A DNA stretch of 64,000 nucleotides from Piper betle. Lineage: Eukaryota > Streptophyta > Magnoliopsida > Piperales > Piperaceae. The stretch spans positions 1-64,000 of the forward strand of contig JAURVB010014976.1 of NCBI GenBank assembly GCA_033002965.1, written 5' to 3'. The notes under the pieces are model-generated. The model did no database searches and had not been told where the DNA came from. It saw only the letters and a list, made by a program, of their open reading frames with translations. Within the stretch, counting starts at the first letter, position 1. Every line of letters starts with the position of its first letter. Shown here piece after piece: positions 50,741 to 63,352 of the stretch. The translations under genes were made by a program, and so were the position numbers.

Positions 50741-53009
50741 CAATATCATGTAACATGCTAATATACATGAAAAGAGAGAGAAATATATTTAATTTATGTT
50801 TAGTTACATGAGTTCCTCTTTGTTTGTAAAACCCTGAAAATAATTATGTTATTTTATTTAAAGTTTTGTGAATCTTGAAACAAGTTTTAAACATTATTTA
50901 ATTAAAATATTGTCTTCCAATTCTTGTTTAGTTAATTCTTCTTGGAAAAAAAAATAAAAAAATAAAAATTTAAAAAAAAATTAATTATTAATATTTTTTG
51001 GATAAACCAAGTGGGTGCTATGGGTGGTTAAAATCTAAATATTGTGGCTAACCATTTTGGTTATTAAATAGTGGAGTTTTTATGGAGATTGAGTAAATTA
51101 AGTGACTCTTGGGTGTTTGAGGATATAGGAGAGATTTTAAATGATGTAGACACTATGCACGTTAAAATACTTTTGGTTGAGTTTTCACGTTTTTTATGGT
51201 TGCCACCTTTTATTTTTCTCTCCATTCCTTCATCAACTACCTCTACTCCTGTATTTTCCCTCCTGCCTGGAATCCTTTCTTTTCCATCTTTTTGCTTCTT
51301 TTTCATCTCTTCGTGCATGCATCTCTTTATTTTTTTAAATTTCTTTTGATTGTGAAGATCTATTTTATTTCTTCTCATTCAATGTGCATGTTCGTCATGT
51401 GGGTGTATGATTTATTATTCTTATTTTATTTTTCTACTTCTCATTGTTTTGTAAATTAAATGAATCATCGTGCTTAATATTTATTAGTAATATGATTAAT
51501 TTCCCTATTTGTATTAATTAATATTAATATTATTACTATTTTGTATTATGATTAGTATTATTGGCGTTGTTGTATGTAAATTAATATTATTATTATATTG
51601 GATATTGATTATATGTCTGGTAATCCCATTTCATTTATTACACTTATATTTGATAAATTGTTAATATCTAATTATAATGGAATTAATTATTATTTGCCAT
51701 CATTTTGATTTGTTGAATTTTAGATCTTCATACATGATAAAAATTTAAAATAAATCAACAAATTACTTTGTATTATTATGTGCCTAAAAAATTGGGTCAT
51801 TAAGTTGATCTGTATATTATACTTATACAACATATGAGAGAAAATCATGTTAGGTAAGTTGGTAATGATATGATAGTACTTATTAGTTCCTTTGGGATAT
51901 AGCTGATCCAGGTTTACTATTAATCAACAAGTTAATATTTCTCTTCTTGATTTTAGGCTATGTAAATCAGTTTTATTGTTATAAATTAAGACAAAAGGTT
52001 TATTTGGGAATAATATAATAATTGATTATATATAATGTCTCATGCAGTGTATATTTTAAATTAATTGTTGTGATATTAGTTGCTCGATTATATTATATAT
52101 ATAATATAACCATTATATGAGTATCAAACTTTTAAAATGTTATTAAATAAATAAGGCATTACTTTTGTGTTATGTTAATTTATCAACTTCTAGTTATCCT
52201 TTGCTATGAGAATGATAAATTAATTTTAGTAAATGCATAAATTATTGATGAGTACTTATAACAGATTAATAGATATGATTATATTTATTTTTGGCCAAAT
52301 TAATAAATTATTATCTGGCTTATAATTCTAACTATTTTATATAATAAACAAGGCCTAAACTAGATTATTAATTTATGAGTCCGAATATAGATAGCGTACA
52401 TATTAGTATATTTTAATTGTTTGAGGAATTATCATTAGTTTACCCGTTTTAATATTTTGTTCCTTATTATATATGATTAATTATTAATTTATGGGTTAAT
52501 AAATATTGACATCCTTACGAGTCCAACTAGTTGTTGACATTTTTTGATTTTTCATGATAATAATTAATGATTTAGTGTGACCATGTAAATTCAGCAAAGT
52601 CAATTAATTAAATATTAAATTATTATTGTTCACTTATAGGTAATTAACCAAATGATTAACTAATTATTGTGGGATATATTTTATTGTTATTTTTTCTATG
52701 TACCTAATTTTTCTATGTACCTAATTAATTAGTCTGTTTGCATGAAAGTGAGATTTCAGTTCGTTTCATAGGCCTTAGTTGATTCCTAGCATTTATTATC
52801 TTATATTTTATTCATGGCATGACTTAGAATTTGAATTTTAAGTCATTCTTTGCATATGGATTTAATTGACATTTTTCAAAAATAATTTTAGTTCAAGGGT
52901 TTATTTACGATGCTGATATATTAATAAAAAATTAATTTATGAGGTATTTAAGTTTTATATTATAACATTTGGCTCATGGCTCGAAATGGGCCAGTCGTTA
53001 GAGGAGGAT
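50741..53009. other. Very AT-rich intergenic region
   Basis: No gene or clear repeat boundary. TAATTA/ATTATTA-rich throughout; a CT-rich patch at 51200-51350 gives chance open frames. Confidence 0.65.
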
Positions 53010-53427
53010 TGTGAAATCCATCAACTTAGTCCCACATCTAATACCTACTAAGGTAAGATTATGTTTATAAGTGAGAATGAACTATAGATCTTCAACTTTA
53101 TTAACTATTTTTGAAGATGACTTAGCCAATTATGTTGCACTTTAGGCGAGGTCGTTATAAATAGTATCAGAGCCTCCTAGTTTCGTGTTAGATGGTGGGC
53201 TGGACTTAGGTTGCACTTGTTGGCTAAACTACCAATCACAAGCCAAAGAAGGTCATGGGTTGGGGCTAGTAACAGGTAAAGTGTAAGAAGTGGTTTCATG
53301 TTAAATGGTGGGCTAGACAATGGACTTTGGCTAAGCTACCGATAATGGGCCAAAAAGGCCACTGGTTGGGGCTAGCAATGAGCAAGTGTAGGAATTTTGG
53401 ACAAGAAATTTCCTAAGGTGGGTGGAT
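53010..53427 (+). mobile_element. 5' end and short interior of a truncated LTR element
   Basis: A TGTGAAATCC...GTCGTTATA unit (53010-53159) is colinear with the 152-bp unit at 14038-14189 and is followed at the same distance by a primer site TAGTATCAGAGC (53162-53173; one mismatch to the initiator tRNA-Met complement). The interior (53174-53400) has an internal direct repeat around 'gatggtgggctrgac' and no gag or pol. A purine-rich tract (near 53405-53427, ...AAGGTGGGTGGAT) precedes the long LTR. Confidence 0.7.
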
Positions 53428-56382
53428 TATAAAATTACCTACTTATAGGTTGCCCGGTTCGGGCAAGTCTCAAGTCGATTCAATCGAGTTCGAGTCAAAC
53501 CAATTTTAAGAATATGAGTATGGGGCCCAGATGGCTATATGAGCATGTTATGGTGGTTGAATATGCTCGACATGTATATGATAGATACAACAGAACACGA
53601 ATTATCAATGTATACACATAGTATACTAATGATTTTTTTTGAGTTAGCCAAGGTTTCATGCCTAGATCTAGGTCGTTGCAATGTTTAGTATTCGTTAGGG
53701 TTATTTTTGGGTATTTCATTTGCATGCAGTATAGGAATTTTGAATCACTGGATTTTGCCCTTGTAGGCCCACCTTGATTGAGTTCCGGGTTAGAGGCACA
53801 TTAAGCCTTCTTGCCTCAATTCCTGTCTATAGAGTCACTTTTAGGACTTGAGTCAGTTTTGACTTCGGATGGTCTCGATCAAAGCTTTTCGTCTGTATGT
53901 ATATTGTATATACCCATATGTGGGTTCCACTAGACCACGAATTGTCAAACACTTAGTTCATGCCACATGGCAAAATCTGAGCCATCCAATCAAACCTAGC
54001 ACTCTCTATTTGATCTCCAGAGATTTCCCACATTTCAAAGCTTCATGCCCATAACGCCGCCACCACTTCGGCTCGATGCCGATGAGTCTCTGCCTCGCCC
54101 CTGGCACTGGATCGATATGACCATGACCACTTTGTGGCTGGATATCAATCTGTACCCACAATCGCCACCGGCGCTGCCGCAGTCCCTGCCGGCGATGGCC
54201 TTCTTGCTGTCAATTTTTGCCACCACCGCCACCCTTTCGAGCTGTTTTTTAGCACTAGAGAGCCACCTCCGGCCTATCTGACCACCTCGACGACTTTCCC
54301 TCGCTGAGATCTTCCATTTGAAACCAACACTAACCTCCACTATGGCTGCAATCGTCGCCGGTGAAGTCGCCGCACATGGCGGCAATGCCACCCCTTTCTA
54401 GCCGATTTTCGGCCAGCCACTGGTCGAATTTGCCGACCGCCACCATCATCATGATCCTTGTCGCATGGGCCGTCGATCCTGAATGGCGGTGACCCTAGCT
54501 GTGCCACCGTCGGCGTTTTCTGGTGATGGGCACCGCCACCCCGATCTTGCCCGTTTTTCATGTCCATGCCGTTCGTGTTCGCGTCTGCATCTGCCTACTC
54601 GATCTTGTTCACCAGCCCGCCAGCCCATGTTCGAGTCCGCCAGTCCATTTCATGTCCACCCAGTAACCCAACCCATTTTCAAGTTAACCCATACCTGGTT
54701 GGTTCAACCTGTTCGGTTCGGTCTAGTTCAACCTGTTTTCGGCCGTTTCTAGACCGTTTTTGTAATTCGAGAACCTGTAAATTAGTTTATATGCATATTC
54801 ACATTCTTTAGCATGTTTTGATATTATGATTATTTTTATTTATTTATTATTTATTATTTATTTATTTATTGATGATTATTCATTTCTTGTTATTTATATA
54901 TTTGTTGACTATGATGAATGATTATGTGACTAATTATTGTTACTGATAATGTATTTATTCATAGATATTATTTTTGTTCATGTTTGTCTATTTTATTTAT
55001 TTAATTGATTGATTATTAATTATTTTATGACTTGTGTTATTATTCATACGTATTTTGTCGTATGTTCGTATATTTGATATTTATATTATTATTATTATTA
55101 ATGATTAATTAATATAAGTCATTTATTTATTTATTTATCTATGATTTATTTAATTAATTATTTGGTTATATATGCTTACTAACATGAGTATATATGATAT
55201 TTACTCTTGTTTAGTCATGTATTTATATAGTACAAATATATTATTATTTTTTGATTGAAATATTATTTATGTTCATGTATTTATTATTTACCTAATTATA
55301 TATGAGTGTATTTATTTTTTTATTTATTTTTTGTTATATTTTATTATTATGTCTCGATTTGCTTGCCAAGTGTGTAGTTGTAGGTTTGTTAGCGATGTTT
55401 TCATTATTATGATGTATTGATAGTATAATAGCACACACCACGAGCATGCATCATATAGAGATGTTAGTATTTTACTTAGTAGTGGGTATCGATGTAGGTT
55501 ACGGAGTCCGAGCTCGCCATAGATGTGTTGATGTGCTTGGAGCTTGGACCACAGGTCCGTAAGACTCTGCCTCTCTGCTTGACTCCTTGCGTGTCGAGTT
55601 TAATCAAGCTTTAGAAATAAGACAACATTAGGGGCGTTTTAGTGGATCCCTTTGCCGTCGGGCTATTTAGTCGTGTTTTCTACACATGTTTAATAAAAGA
55701 ACAAGGATGAGATCCCTTTTGGTTTTGAACTGAAGCTCTGAAAATATATGATATAAGCCTCTTTCCTAAACCTATTATATAACTATGCACATTTTTACAG
55801 AGTTCACGATTAAGAGAGTGAGCAGTACAAAGATATGTATGAACCAGACTAGTACTCCTTCAAACCTTAAGGTAGTGCAGTATATGAAGGTACTGTATAA
55901 TGCCACACATTTTTGAAATTTAAGGCACTAACTTAACTGTTCATTTTACCACTCGAGTACGGTGGCGGGTGATATGGAAGATGTGAGGGTGTAATTGTTA
56001 TATGTATAAATATGATTATGAGCCGTGCATGCGAGCCAGTACTTACTTAAGTATGTTTGCTTACTGCCCAGTATGAGGCAATTTTGAAGTTTCATAAGTT
56101 TTTGTGGGTAATGGAATACTCATTTGCCAGTTTGTATTAGTTATTTTTTGGACCAGTAACATTCGTTACTGATGTTTTTTATATAATATATACAGGTCTT
56201 GCAATTTTGAGTTGACTTTGGTGGGAGGACAGATACACGCTATGCACACTTGAGCTCAACGCAGTTATTTACTTTCTTACTTTTATTTATGTTCGATGTG
56301 TTTTGATGTGTATTTAACGATGTCTTCCATTTTCCTGACACCATGAAGGTTGTTTCGATCTATTTTATCGATCGAATCGTAC

Positions 56383-57512
56383 TGTAACGACCCGCCATTT
56401 TTTCACAATACTATAGGCCTAGATGGCTAGGCATTACTCGAAATTAAACCAACCCAACCCTGTAACAACCAAATTAAACCAAACCAACCCTGTAACGACC
56501 AGCCCTAACCGGTCCAGGCGTTACTCCACAGTCTTGGATCGTGTCCCAAAGCCACATGTATAACACAAGAAAATAAAAGGAAGTCCAATTTATCATCCAT
56601 TCTCCTACCCTGAGTTCGTAAAAGAACCACCAACCATATTGTAATTTTTCCTTAGGTGAGCTGAAATCAATCAATCTTGATTAGCCTACATACCCATGTC
56701 GGGATCAAGCTCAATGTAGTTCTACAGGCTCTCAGGTCATTCTCAGATTAAAAGTTTGTCTCCCAGTTCATTCTGAGATTAGGTGGTCTCCCAGTTCATT
56801 CTGAGATTAGGTGGTCTCTCAGGTCCATTCTGAGATTAGTCATTATTGGCTGTCAGGTCCATTCTGAGATGTCCATTTTTTGCAATCAGGTCCATTCTGA
56901 CATGTCCATTTTTGGCTGTCGACATATCCATTTTTGGCTGTCGACATATCCATTTTGGCTGTCAACATATCCATTTTTTGTTGTCAGGTCCATTCTGACA
57001 TATCCATTTTTGGCTGTCAGGTCCATTCTGACATATCCATTTTGGTTGTCAGGTCTGACATATCCATTAACAAACACTAAACAAACACCCGACCCCAAAG
57101 ACTTGCAGCAGTTCATACCAAGCAGTCGACAGGAAACCCATGCATAAGACGCTTGGGATCTAGCAACTTAACAACTAGCAACTTTAACAAAGGCGTCTCC
57201 AACAAAACTTTGCATGCAAGAATCCAAATGGAAATAAATAAGATGAGGGATGAAATACTCATATAGTAATGAGGAGGTCGTTTGGGACGGAGATGAGATA
57301 TGAAATACTCCCTCCTCCTGCATATATATACACTTCAACGAACCCCTTCATTAAAGTCTCACACCCCATTATCCATTCATGAATAGGTATTTTCTAGGTG
57401 ACCTTAAGTCGAACCATGACCGGTCGACTTGATAACCAACCATATCGGTTCATCTATATTTATTTCATAATATTTAGGTTCGAGTCTTGTAATAAAAATT
57501 ATGGTTTTTACA
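56383..57512 (-). mobile_element. Nested solo LTR (1,130 bp), reverse orientation, TSD CGTAC
   Basis: Ends TGTAACGACC... and ...TGGTTTTTACA are flanked by a perfect CGTAC duplication (56378-56382 and 57513-57517). Read on the minus strand it is colinear with the start of the LTR in the EPSP synthase pseudogene (TGTAAAAACCAT..., the 'tatggttggttatcaagtcg' block, the 'gcaggaggaggga' block) and ends in GTCGTTACA as that one does. It lacks the 109-bp minisatellite but carries its own short tandem repeat. It is younger than the LTR it interrupts. Confidence 0.95.
56740..57066. repeat. Short tandem repeats around 'caggtccattctga'
   Basis: About ten variants of (T)GGCTGTCAGGTCCATTCTGA and CATATCCATTTTTGG alternate, with unit length changing from about 30-33 to about 22-33 bp. 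It lies inside the nested solo LTR. Confidence 0.85.
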
Positions 57513-57629
57513 CGTACCGACCGATAACTTTAAACATGACTCGACTCGATCGTAAAATTTCTGATTGACTGGACTGGATCGTAACATTTCTGATCCCGTT
57601 CTTAGGGGAACCGAAATTGGGGTGTTACA

Positions 57630-57721
57630 TTTTGGGCTGGGTCGTTACATTTTTTATCCAAGGTTAGTTATTGAGTTTCATGCTTATACAACTATTTTTA
57701 ATTTTAAGGATTTATACCTAC
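57630..57721. other. Remnant resembling the end of the 152-bp unit
   Basis: TTTTGGGCTGGGTCGTTACA (57630-57649) directly abuts the long LTR end and matches the last ~20 bases of the short unit at 14038-14189. Beyond it the sequence is ordinary AT-rich DNA. Confidence 0.5.
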
Positions 57722-58024
57722 CATTACTTGTTCCTTTGGCCCCTATATATGTAAACAACCAAAAGTGTAATCGTAAGTTTATTCCTAAATACCCAAGTAT
57801 AAGTATCGAATATCGTACGTTATAACACCATTAATTTTATTATATTAAGTATTCAAAGTAATATATGTCATACATTTTACTTGTTCTTTTGACCCCTATA
57901 TATGTACACAACCAAAAGTGTAATCGTAAGTTTATTCCTAAATACCTAAGTATGTCTTGAATATCGTACGTTATAACACCATTAATTTTATTATAAGTAT
58001 TCAAAGTAATATATGTCGCACATT
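57722..58024. repeat. Tandem duplication, about 150 bp x 2
   Basis: Two adjacent copies (57722-57873 and 57874-58024) share 'cccctatatatgta.acaacc', 'aaaagtgtaatcgtaagttt' and 'atcgtacgttataacacc' in order, with a few differences and one short indel. The array is followed by a TATATATATC tract (58036-58075). Confidence 0.9.
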
Positions 58025-60442
58025 GGTCAATGTCATATATCTATATATATATCTATATATATATCTATATAACATGCACAATATGCGGGCCATGTCTAAC
58101 AAACTTTTAAAATTTTATTAAAGAATAAAATAAAAAATATATAACATTAAAACATTAAAAAATTCCGTTTAAATAAAGTATGATAAGTAGATATACAATA
58201 ATTTTACAGTTCAAAAACTTAATAAAATACATCTAGAAATTTTTACTTGAAAAATATTGATAAATATCATTTTGTCAAGGTAAAAAATAAATATTTATAT
58301 TAAAACCTAATATAAAATATCTTGTACAAAAAATTTAAAGTTCTAAGTGGCCTTTAGCTTTTAATCACAAAAATATACATTAAATTTTAATCATTTTTAA
58401 TATGAAAAATATTTTAATTTAATTGATAATATATGAAAAAGAATAAAGTAATTTGAAATGCAAATATCAGTTAATATTTAATTTTATACACAATTTTCCA
58501 AAAATATTTAAAAATATCTTGCCCATTAAAATTAATTCGAAATTATCAAAAGTAAAAATTATATGAAGAAATGTTAACATTAAATTATAAATATTAATAT
58601 ATAATTAGTTAAAATTGCTTATTTTAAATAATTAAAAGCACCATTAATTGAATATTATCAGTACTCAATTATTTAATTAATATTTGTATTTTACTGTTTA
58701 CTCGACTATTTGTTGTATTGAGCTGACTAATGCGTTTGATACGATAGACGAACGTCTATAATATTTTTAGGGATTTTTGGAGCACTTTATGATGTGCATA
58801 ATGATCAATACGACCCTCTTGAATTGTGCAAGTATTTATTGTTTATTGTAAATTCTGGACAATAGAGTGTCCTATTGACTTTGTCGCACTTGCAACTTTG
58901 ATTTGCATCATAATATGTATAGCTTTCGGCGGAAAATTGCACGTCGGCATGCATCCCGAGGCTAACATATATCAAGCATGAAGGAGGGCAACCCAACATG
59001 ATAAATTTACCATTTTACCCCTCTAGCACCCGACATTTCTCCCCCATGTTCTTTTCCACCGAACGATTTCGGCTGCTTGCGTCTCGTTGTCAGCCACATG
59101 ACCATCGCCGATTGGTAGCCTATCACACCTGCTACTATCCCTGATCGACACTTCCACTGACTGATATTGTTGCCGCTCGAAATTTTTCTCCAAACTTGTT
59201 GTTTGGACCACGGTTTATTTTAATGACAAATTTAATTTTATTATCTTTAAACAAGATTAAATCTCAAAATCTAATAGTAGATGGTCACTCCAATAATAGC
59301 ATTAAGAATGGACAAATATAGATGATCCAAAAACACAATTACATGAATAAAAATTAATAACTTTTATTAATTCATACACTAGGTATCATTTAAAATCCTA
59401 AAAAGAATTTATTCCATAAAGTATTTGACGAAACCCAAGAAATTTATATGTGATATGAAAGACATCGTTTACGTACAAAGAAACCTAAATTAAAATAAAG
59501 AAAAACTTTTTTAAGAAAGTGTCTTTTTTCTGATCTAACTTTTTTATTGTTCTTTTTCGTCATTTGTGTCGTCACCTAGTCATCCAGAGTTTTGCACATA
59601 ATTTTTACAAAACCCTAAATAAGTTTATAAATGATCCACCCAATATTACAAGTAGGCCCACCACAATTTTCTAAAATATTGAAAAAGTTATTTTTTGCCG
59701 CCAACGCTCGAGCAAATTGAATCCCAACGATCGAGCACTTGGGTTTCGGTCAAAAATTTTTCTTAACCGCATGTCCAGAGCTCAAGCGCTCTAAACCCAA
59801 CGTTCAAGAGTTTGGGTTTTAGTGAGAACACCATATTATGCTTTTTCGGCCCAAGTTTGTGCCGAATTCGTTCTGAATTATCTTCTAACTCTTATACCCT
59901 GCTAGAACAACATTAATTATTACTTTTTACACCAAAATTACAATAATTTCTTCTTTTATTAATAATAAGTAATAAACTCCTAAACTAATAAAACTGAAAT
60001 AAAATGACTCAAAACATGATAAAAACTCAATATAAAATGCGAAGAATAATAATTTTTTTACAGAGTTATCACACCGCCAAACTTGAATATTTTCTAGTCT
60101 TGTGCAAAACCTAAACTAGACTCGACTCACTTCTCTAATCTACACAACCCATCCAACAAATCAATTTATAACTTATCATCAGTGCACTGATATTATTCCT
60201 TGAAATAAAATAATAACATTGCAAAATTCACAAGATATCCAATTGCAAAATAAAGGTGCAAACATATTTTCTAATACTAAAATAAATAAAACTTTCAAAA
60301 TTATCTTTCAAATTAGTTTAGAATCAGTTTATACTATTATCCTGTACAATTAAATCAAAATTTCCATAATTTCAAGTATCAATTTCTTATCCACTAATAT
60401 AAGTACCTTGTCAATCAAGATCAATAAGTTTTTATAGGTTGT
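58025..60442. other. AT-rich intergenic; end resembles an older LTR
   Basis: Nothing coding. From about 60060 the text 'ccgccaaacttgaatattttctagtcttgtgcaaaac' style resembles plant gypsy LTRs known to contain a CCCAAACTTG...CTCGTC...GCAAAAC block, and the same repeat seems to continue after 63352. This is recognition by style only. Confidence 0.4.
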
Positions 60443-60447
60443 AATGG

Positions 60448-63347
60448 TGTAAAACCCACGATTCGAGTCAGGGTTTTATATTCAGAACCGGTCGGGTCGA
60501 CCGTTATTTTTTTCGAGTTGAGTTAGTTTCAGGACACGTGTACTGAGCCGACGCCGGTCGCGTGTATGAGCCATGAGGGTCATGTGTACCCAAGTATATG
60601 ATGATAACGTCATGAACACAGGAGAAAAGAATGAGTTATCAGAATATATGAGAGTATGCAGTTCATTTTTTTATCACGATATATATAATGGATCGTAGAA
60701 TTAGTTTTAGGCCGTTTACCGCGTTAGGACGCGTTCGGGTAGTTTGGGTGGGTTGTTAGTCATAGAGCATATCATTATAATGTCGTGGTGTTGTTTGATT
60801 TTACGGGATTTTTTCCTATTTTAATGAATTTTTTAGGATTTAATACGAGTTAGTTATGATACTTGACTCGAGCCGGAGACGAGTCAAGTATTATTTACGA
60901 GTTTGCCACCCAACTAAGTTTTCACCCCGACTTTTCTCCCCCACGCCCAAACCCTCGCCGCGCCGCCCCTGTTCGCGCGCCACCGCCGCCACGGCCGGCG
61001 CCGCCTGGCCGCCGATCGACGCCGCCCAGCCCGGCCACGGCGTCGCCCTGCCGCCCCGACCAGGTCCGGCCCCCATCGGACCGCCGCGACGCGAGGAAAC
61101 CACGCCGCGACGCCGCGGCCGCGTTGCGTTTCCGTCGCCAATCCCGCCGCCGGCGACCAGCGCCGCCGCGATCGGTCGGTCGCCTCAGCACCCTCAGCCT
61201 TCCAGCTACCTTCCCCGACTGGAACGGAGGCCGTCGCCACCGTGGCCGGCCGGATCTAGCGACCCATCGCCGCCGGCTCTATTTTGCCGTTTTCCGGCGA
61301 GCCGCCGCCTCCATTGGCCACGCTGATGTCATAGATGAGACGGGCTCGCCGAGCCGATTCCGAGGGTACCCAACACGACCACTTTTCGGCTAGTAGACGC
61401 CGCCGGCGATTGTCGCCGGAAAACCATAGGAAGCCGCCGGAAAACCGCCAGTAGCTGCCGGAAAACCGCCGGAAAAATTGGAATTTCTGGAATTCGCCGG
61501 AATTCACCGGATCTTCCGCGGTGCTCACCCAGTCGAGCCCGATCGAACGTCGGATGCCGAGGAGCGCCGAATTCGAGCTCCGAGACACGCGACGGAACCC
61601 TAGCCGTCACCGATTGCCGACGACATGAGGTATAATTACCTCTAATTTGATTATTTAAAATTAATGATTGTTAGCACAGTATGATAGGATTGATTGATTG
61701 GCATGATAAAAGTTCGAGCATGAAAGAAGTAATGATATGCATGATTTGAATGGATGAATGTAGGTGATTTAATGAGGTAGATCGAGTTGAGCATGCTAAT
61801 CGAGTAATTTTACTTAAGAAAAATATAATAAAATTGGTAGGAATAGGATGAGTTAGAATTATATTCATATTTATGATTATCGATTGTGATTGATGTTTAT
61901 TGAGTTTGATGCATCATGTAGTTAGTGGGCATTAGTATTTAGTTTTGATGTGTAGGTACGGAGTAGGAGCTCGCCGCCTAGGCGCGATGACACGCTTGGA
62001 GCTTCTACCAGGTCCGTTTAGGACTCGTCTTGTTTTACGCTTTTCTATTGTATGTTTATGTTATTATTTGCAGGACGGGTTAAGTGGTGTTTTATTGGAT
62101 CCCACTTAACTCGGGTCATTTAACCGAATATTTTCCGGATTAATAACCCCTCGAGGATGAGATCCCTCGAGGATGATTTCGAAAACAAGATCCACCACAA
62201 GTTGCCTTCGGGCCTATTATATAAATCCCTTCCCAGGCCTATATATATAGTTTTATCGAGTTTTCAGTGAGACGAGAGATGGAGAAACCGACTGCACGTA
62301 CCATGCAGAGGATGCCGTGACAGTCAAAGCGGGCTCTGGATTAGTGCCAGCGGACTGTTCCATTCCCGAGGGATCCTGACAACTCCGCGTTTGAGTTCCT
62401 CACACCCGGAGAACGTGGAGGTTTACGGGTACTGTTTAGTACAGCGCATGTCCGGACTTGTGGTTCAAAGGGTACTAAAGGCGACTGCCTGAGAGTACTC
62501 GGCCTTCGTGCTCAAGGCCAGGAGAAATATGGAGGTAAGGAGAGGGCTTAGGATAAAGTTTCACGAGAAGTACTGAAAAAGAAGTGCTGAGAGTAGCACA
62601 GTACCAGCAGCAGTAAGTTCGGGATGCTACCGGGTCTGCAGCCCAGTGGCTCCTCAGTAGTGCCCTTCAGAGTGTTCTTGAGGAAGTATATGTTTTCTTT
62701 CAGATGAGAGTTTGCTCTCATAGCCAGTTTGTTATAGTTATTTTATTTTCCGGACCAGTAACGCTTGTTACTGACGTTTTTCTTATATATATGTAGGTGA
62801 TAAGCACGAGATGGATGAGCCAGCTTGGACGGAGGAGCAATGAGGTCTTGTGCACACACATGTTAGATTTTTGAATGTTTAATATTGTATTATTATGTTA
62901 TTATTTTGTGAATGACATGATTAAATGTTTGAGGCATGATGATGATACGAAATGAAATGATCACAGTAGCGCAGCAAAAGTATGATGGGTTAGGACCCAA
63001 GTTCCAGAGAATCAGATTGTGTGTTAATGAAATTATTGATATATGCTTATATACCTGTATAGATTATTTTGACAGGGTGGACCCTAATTGCACTTTTAGG
63101 GGAGACCCGGTCTGTTTTGATTTTAGAATTTTGATCGTAACTGTATTGGTGTGTATTTTGAATTGCTTGTCATTCATGTAGTACCATGTTAGGATTTTGC
63201 ATATTTATTCATTCATGATGGATCGTATCTTCATCTTAAGACGCCGAGATTGGATCCACATGAGTTAGGTTCGGGTTAGCCGACCTAACCGGGGCCTGTA
63301 ACATGCCGGTTTGGTTCACGAGCGTGAACCGGATTTGGGGTGTTACA
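60448..63347 (+). mobile_element. Solo LTR, family A, 2,900 bp, TSD AATGG (reference copy)
   Basis: TGTAAAACCCACG...GGGGTGTTACA is bounded by perfect AATGG copies (60443-60447 and 63348-63352). Parts: an AT-balanced head; an inverted pair ACTTGACTCG/CGAGTCAAGT (60862-60891) followed by 'tattatttacgagtttgccaccc' and a GC-rich leader (60930-61620); 'acgcttggagcttctaccagg' (about 61990); 'cccgagggatcctgacaactcc' (about 62365); stem-loop CAGTAACGCTTGTTACTG (62756-62773); and the TATATATATGTAGGT end region. No internal domain. Long Pro/Arg-rich frames in the leader (60856-61610) are not supported as genes. Confidence 0.95.
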
Positions 63348-63352
63348 AATGG

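Larger units (their letters stand above)
53428..57629 (+). mobile_element. Long LTR, family A, interrupted by a nested solo LTR
   Basis: It runs from TATAAAATTACC (TGTAAAA with G to A) after a polypurine tract to GGGGTGTTACA at 57629. Subtracting the nested insertion and its duplicated target leaves about 3.07 kb, close to the 2.9 kb copy at 60448-63347. Landmarks are in order: the GC-richer leader (54035-54560), TTATTTATTTA repeats (54830-55350), 'tgcttggagcttggaccaca' (about 55530), the stem-loop GGACCAGTAAC...GTTACTG (56151-56173) and the terminal block (57530-57629). Short open frames in the leader are not genes. Confidence 0.8.

Noticed and set aside
51064..51459. Open frames of about 90-104 codons on both strands
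   Set aside because: Low-complexity Phe/Ser- or Lys-rich readings of a CT-rich patch in AT-rich DNA; no domain or conserved motif.
60856..61610. Pro/Arg-rich frames of 93-176 codons in the solo LTR
   Set aside because: They lie in the GC-rich leader of an LTR that has no coding role elsewhere and overlap in several frames.
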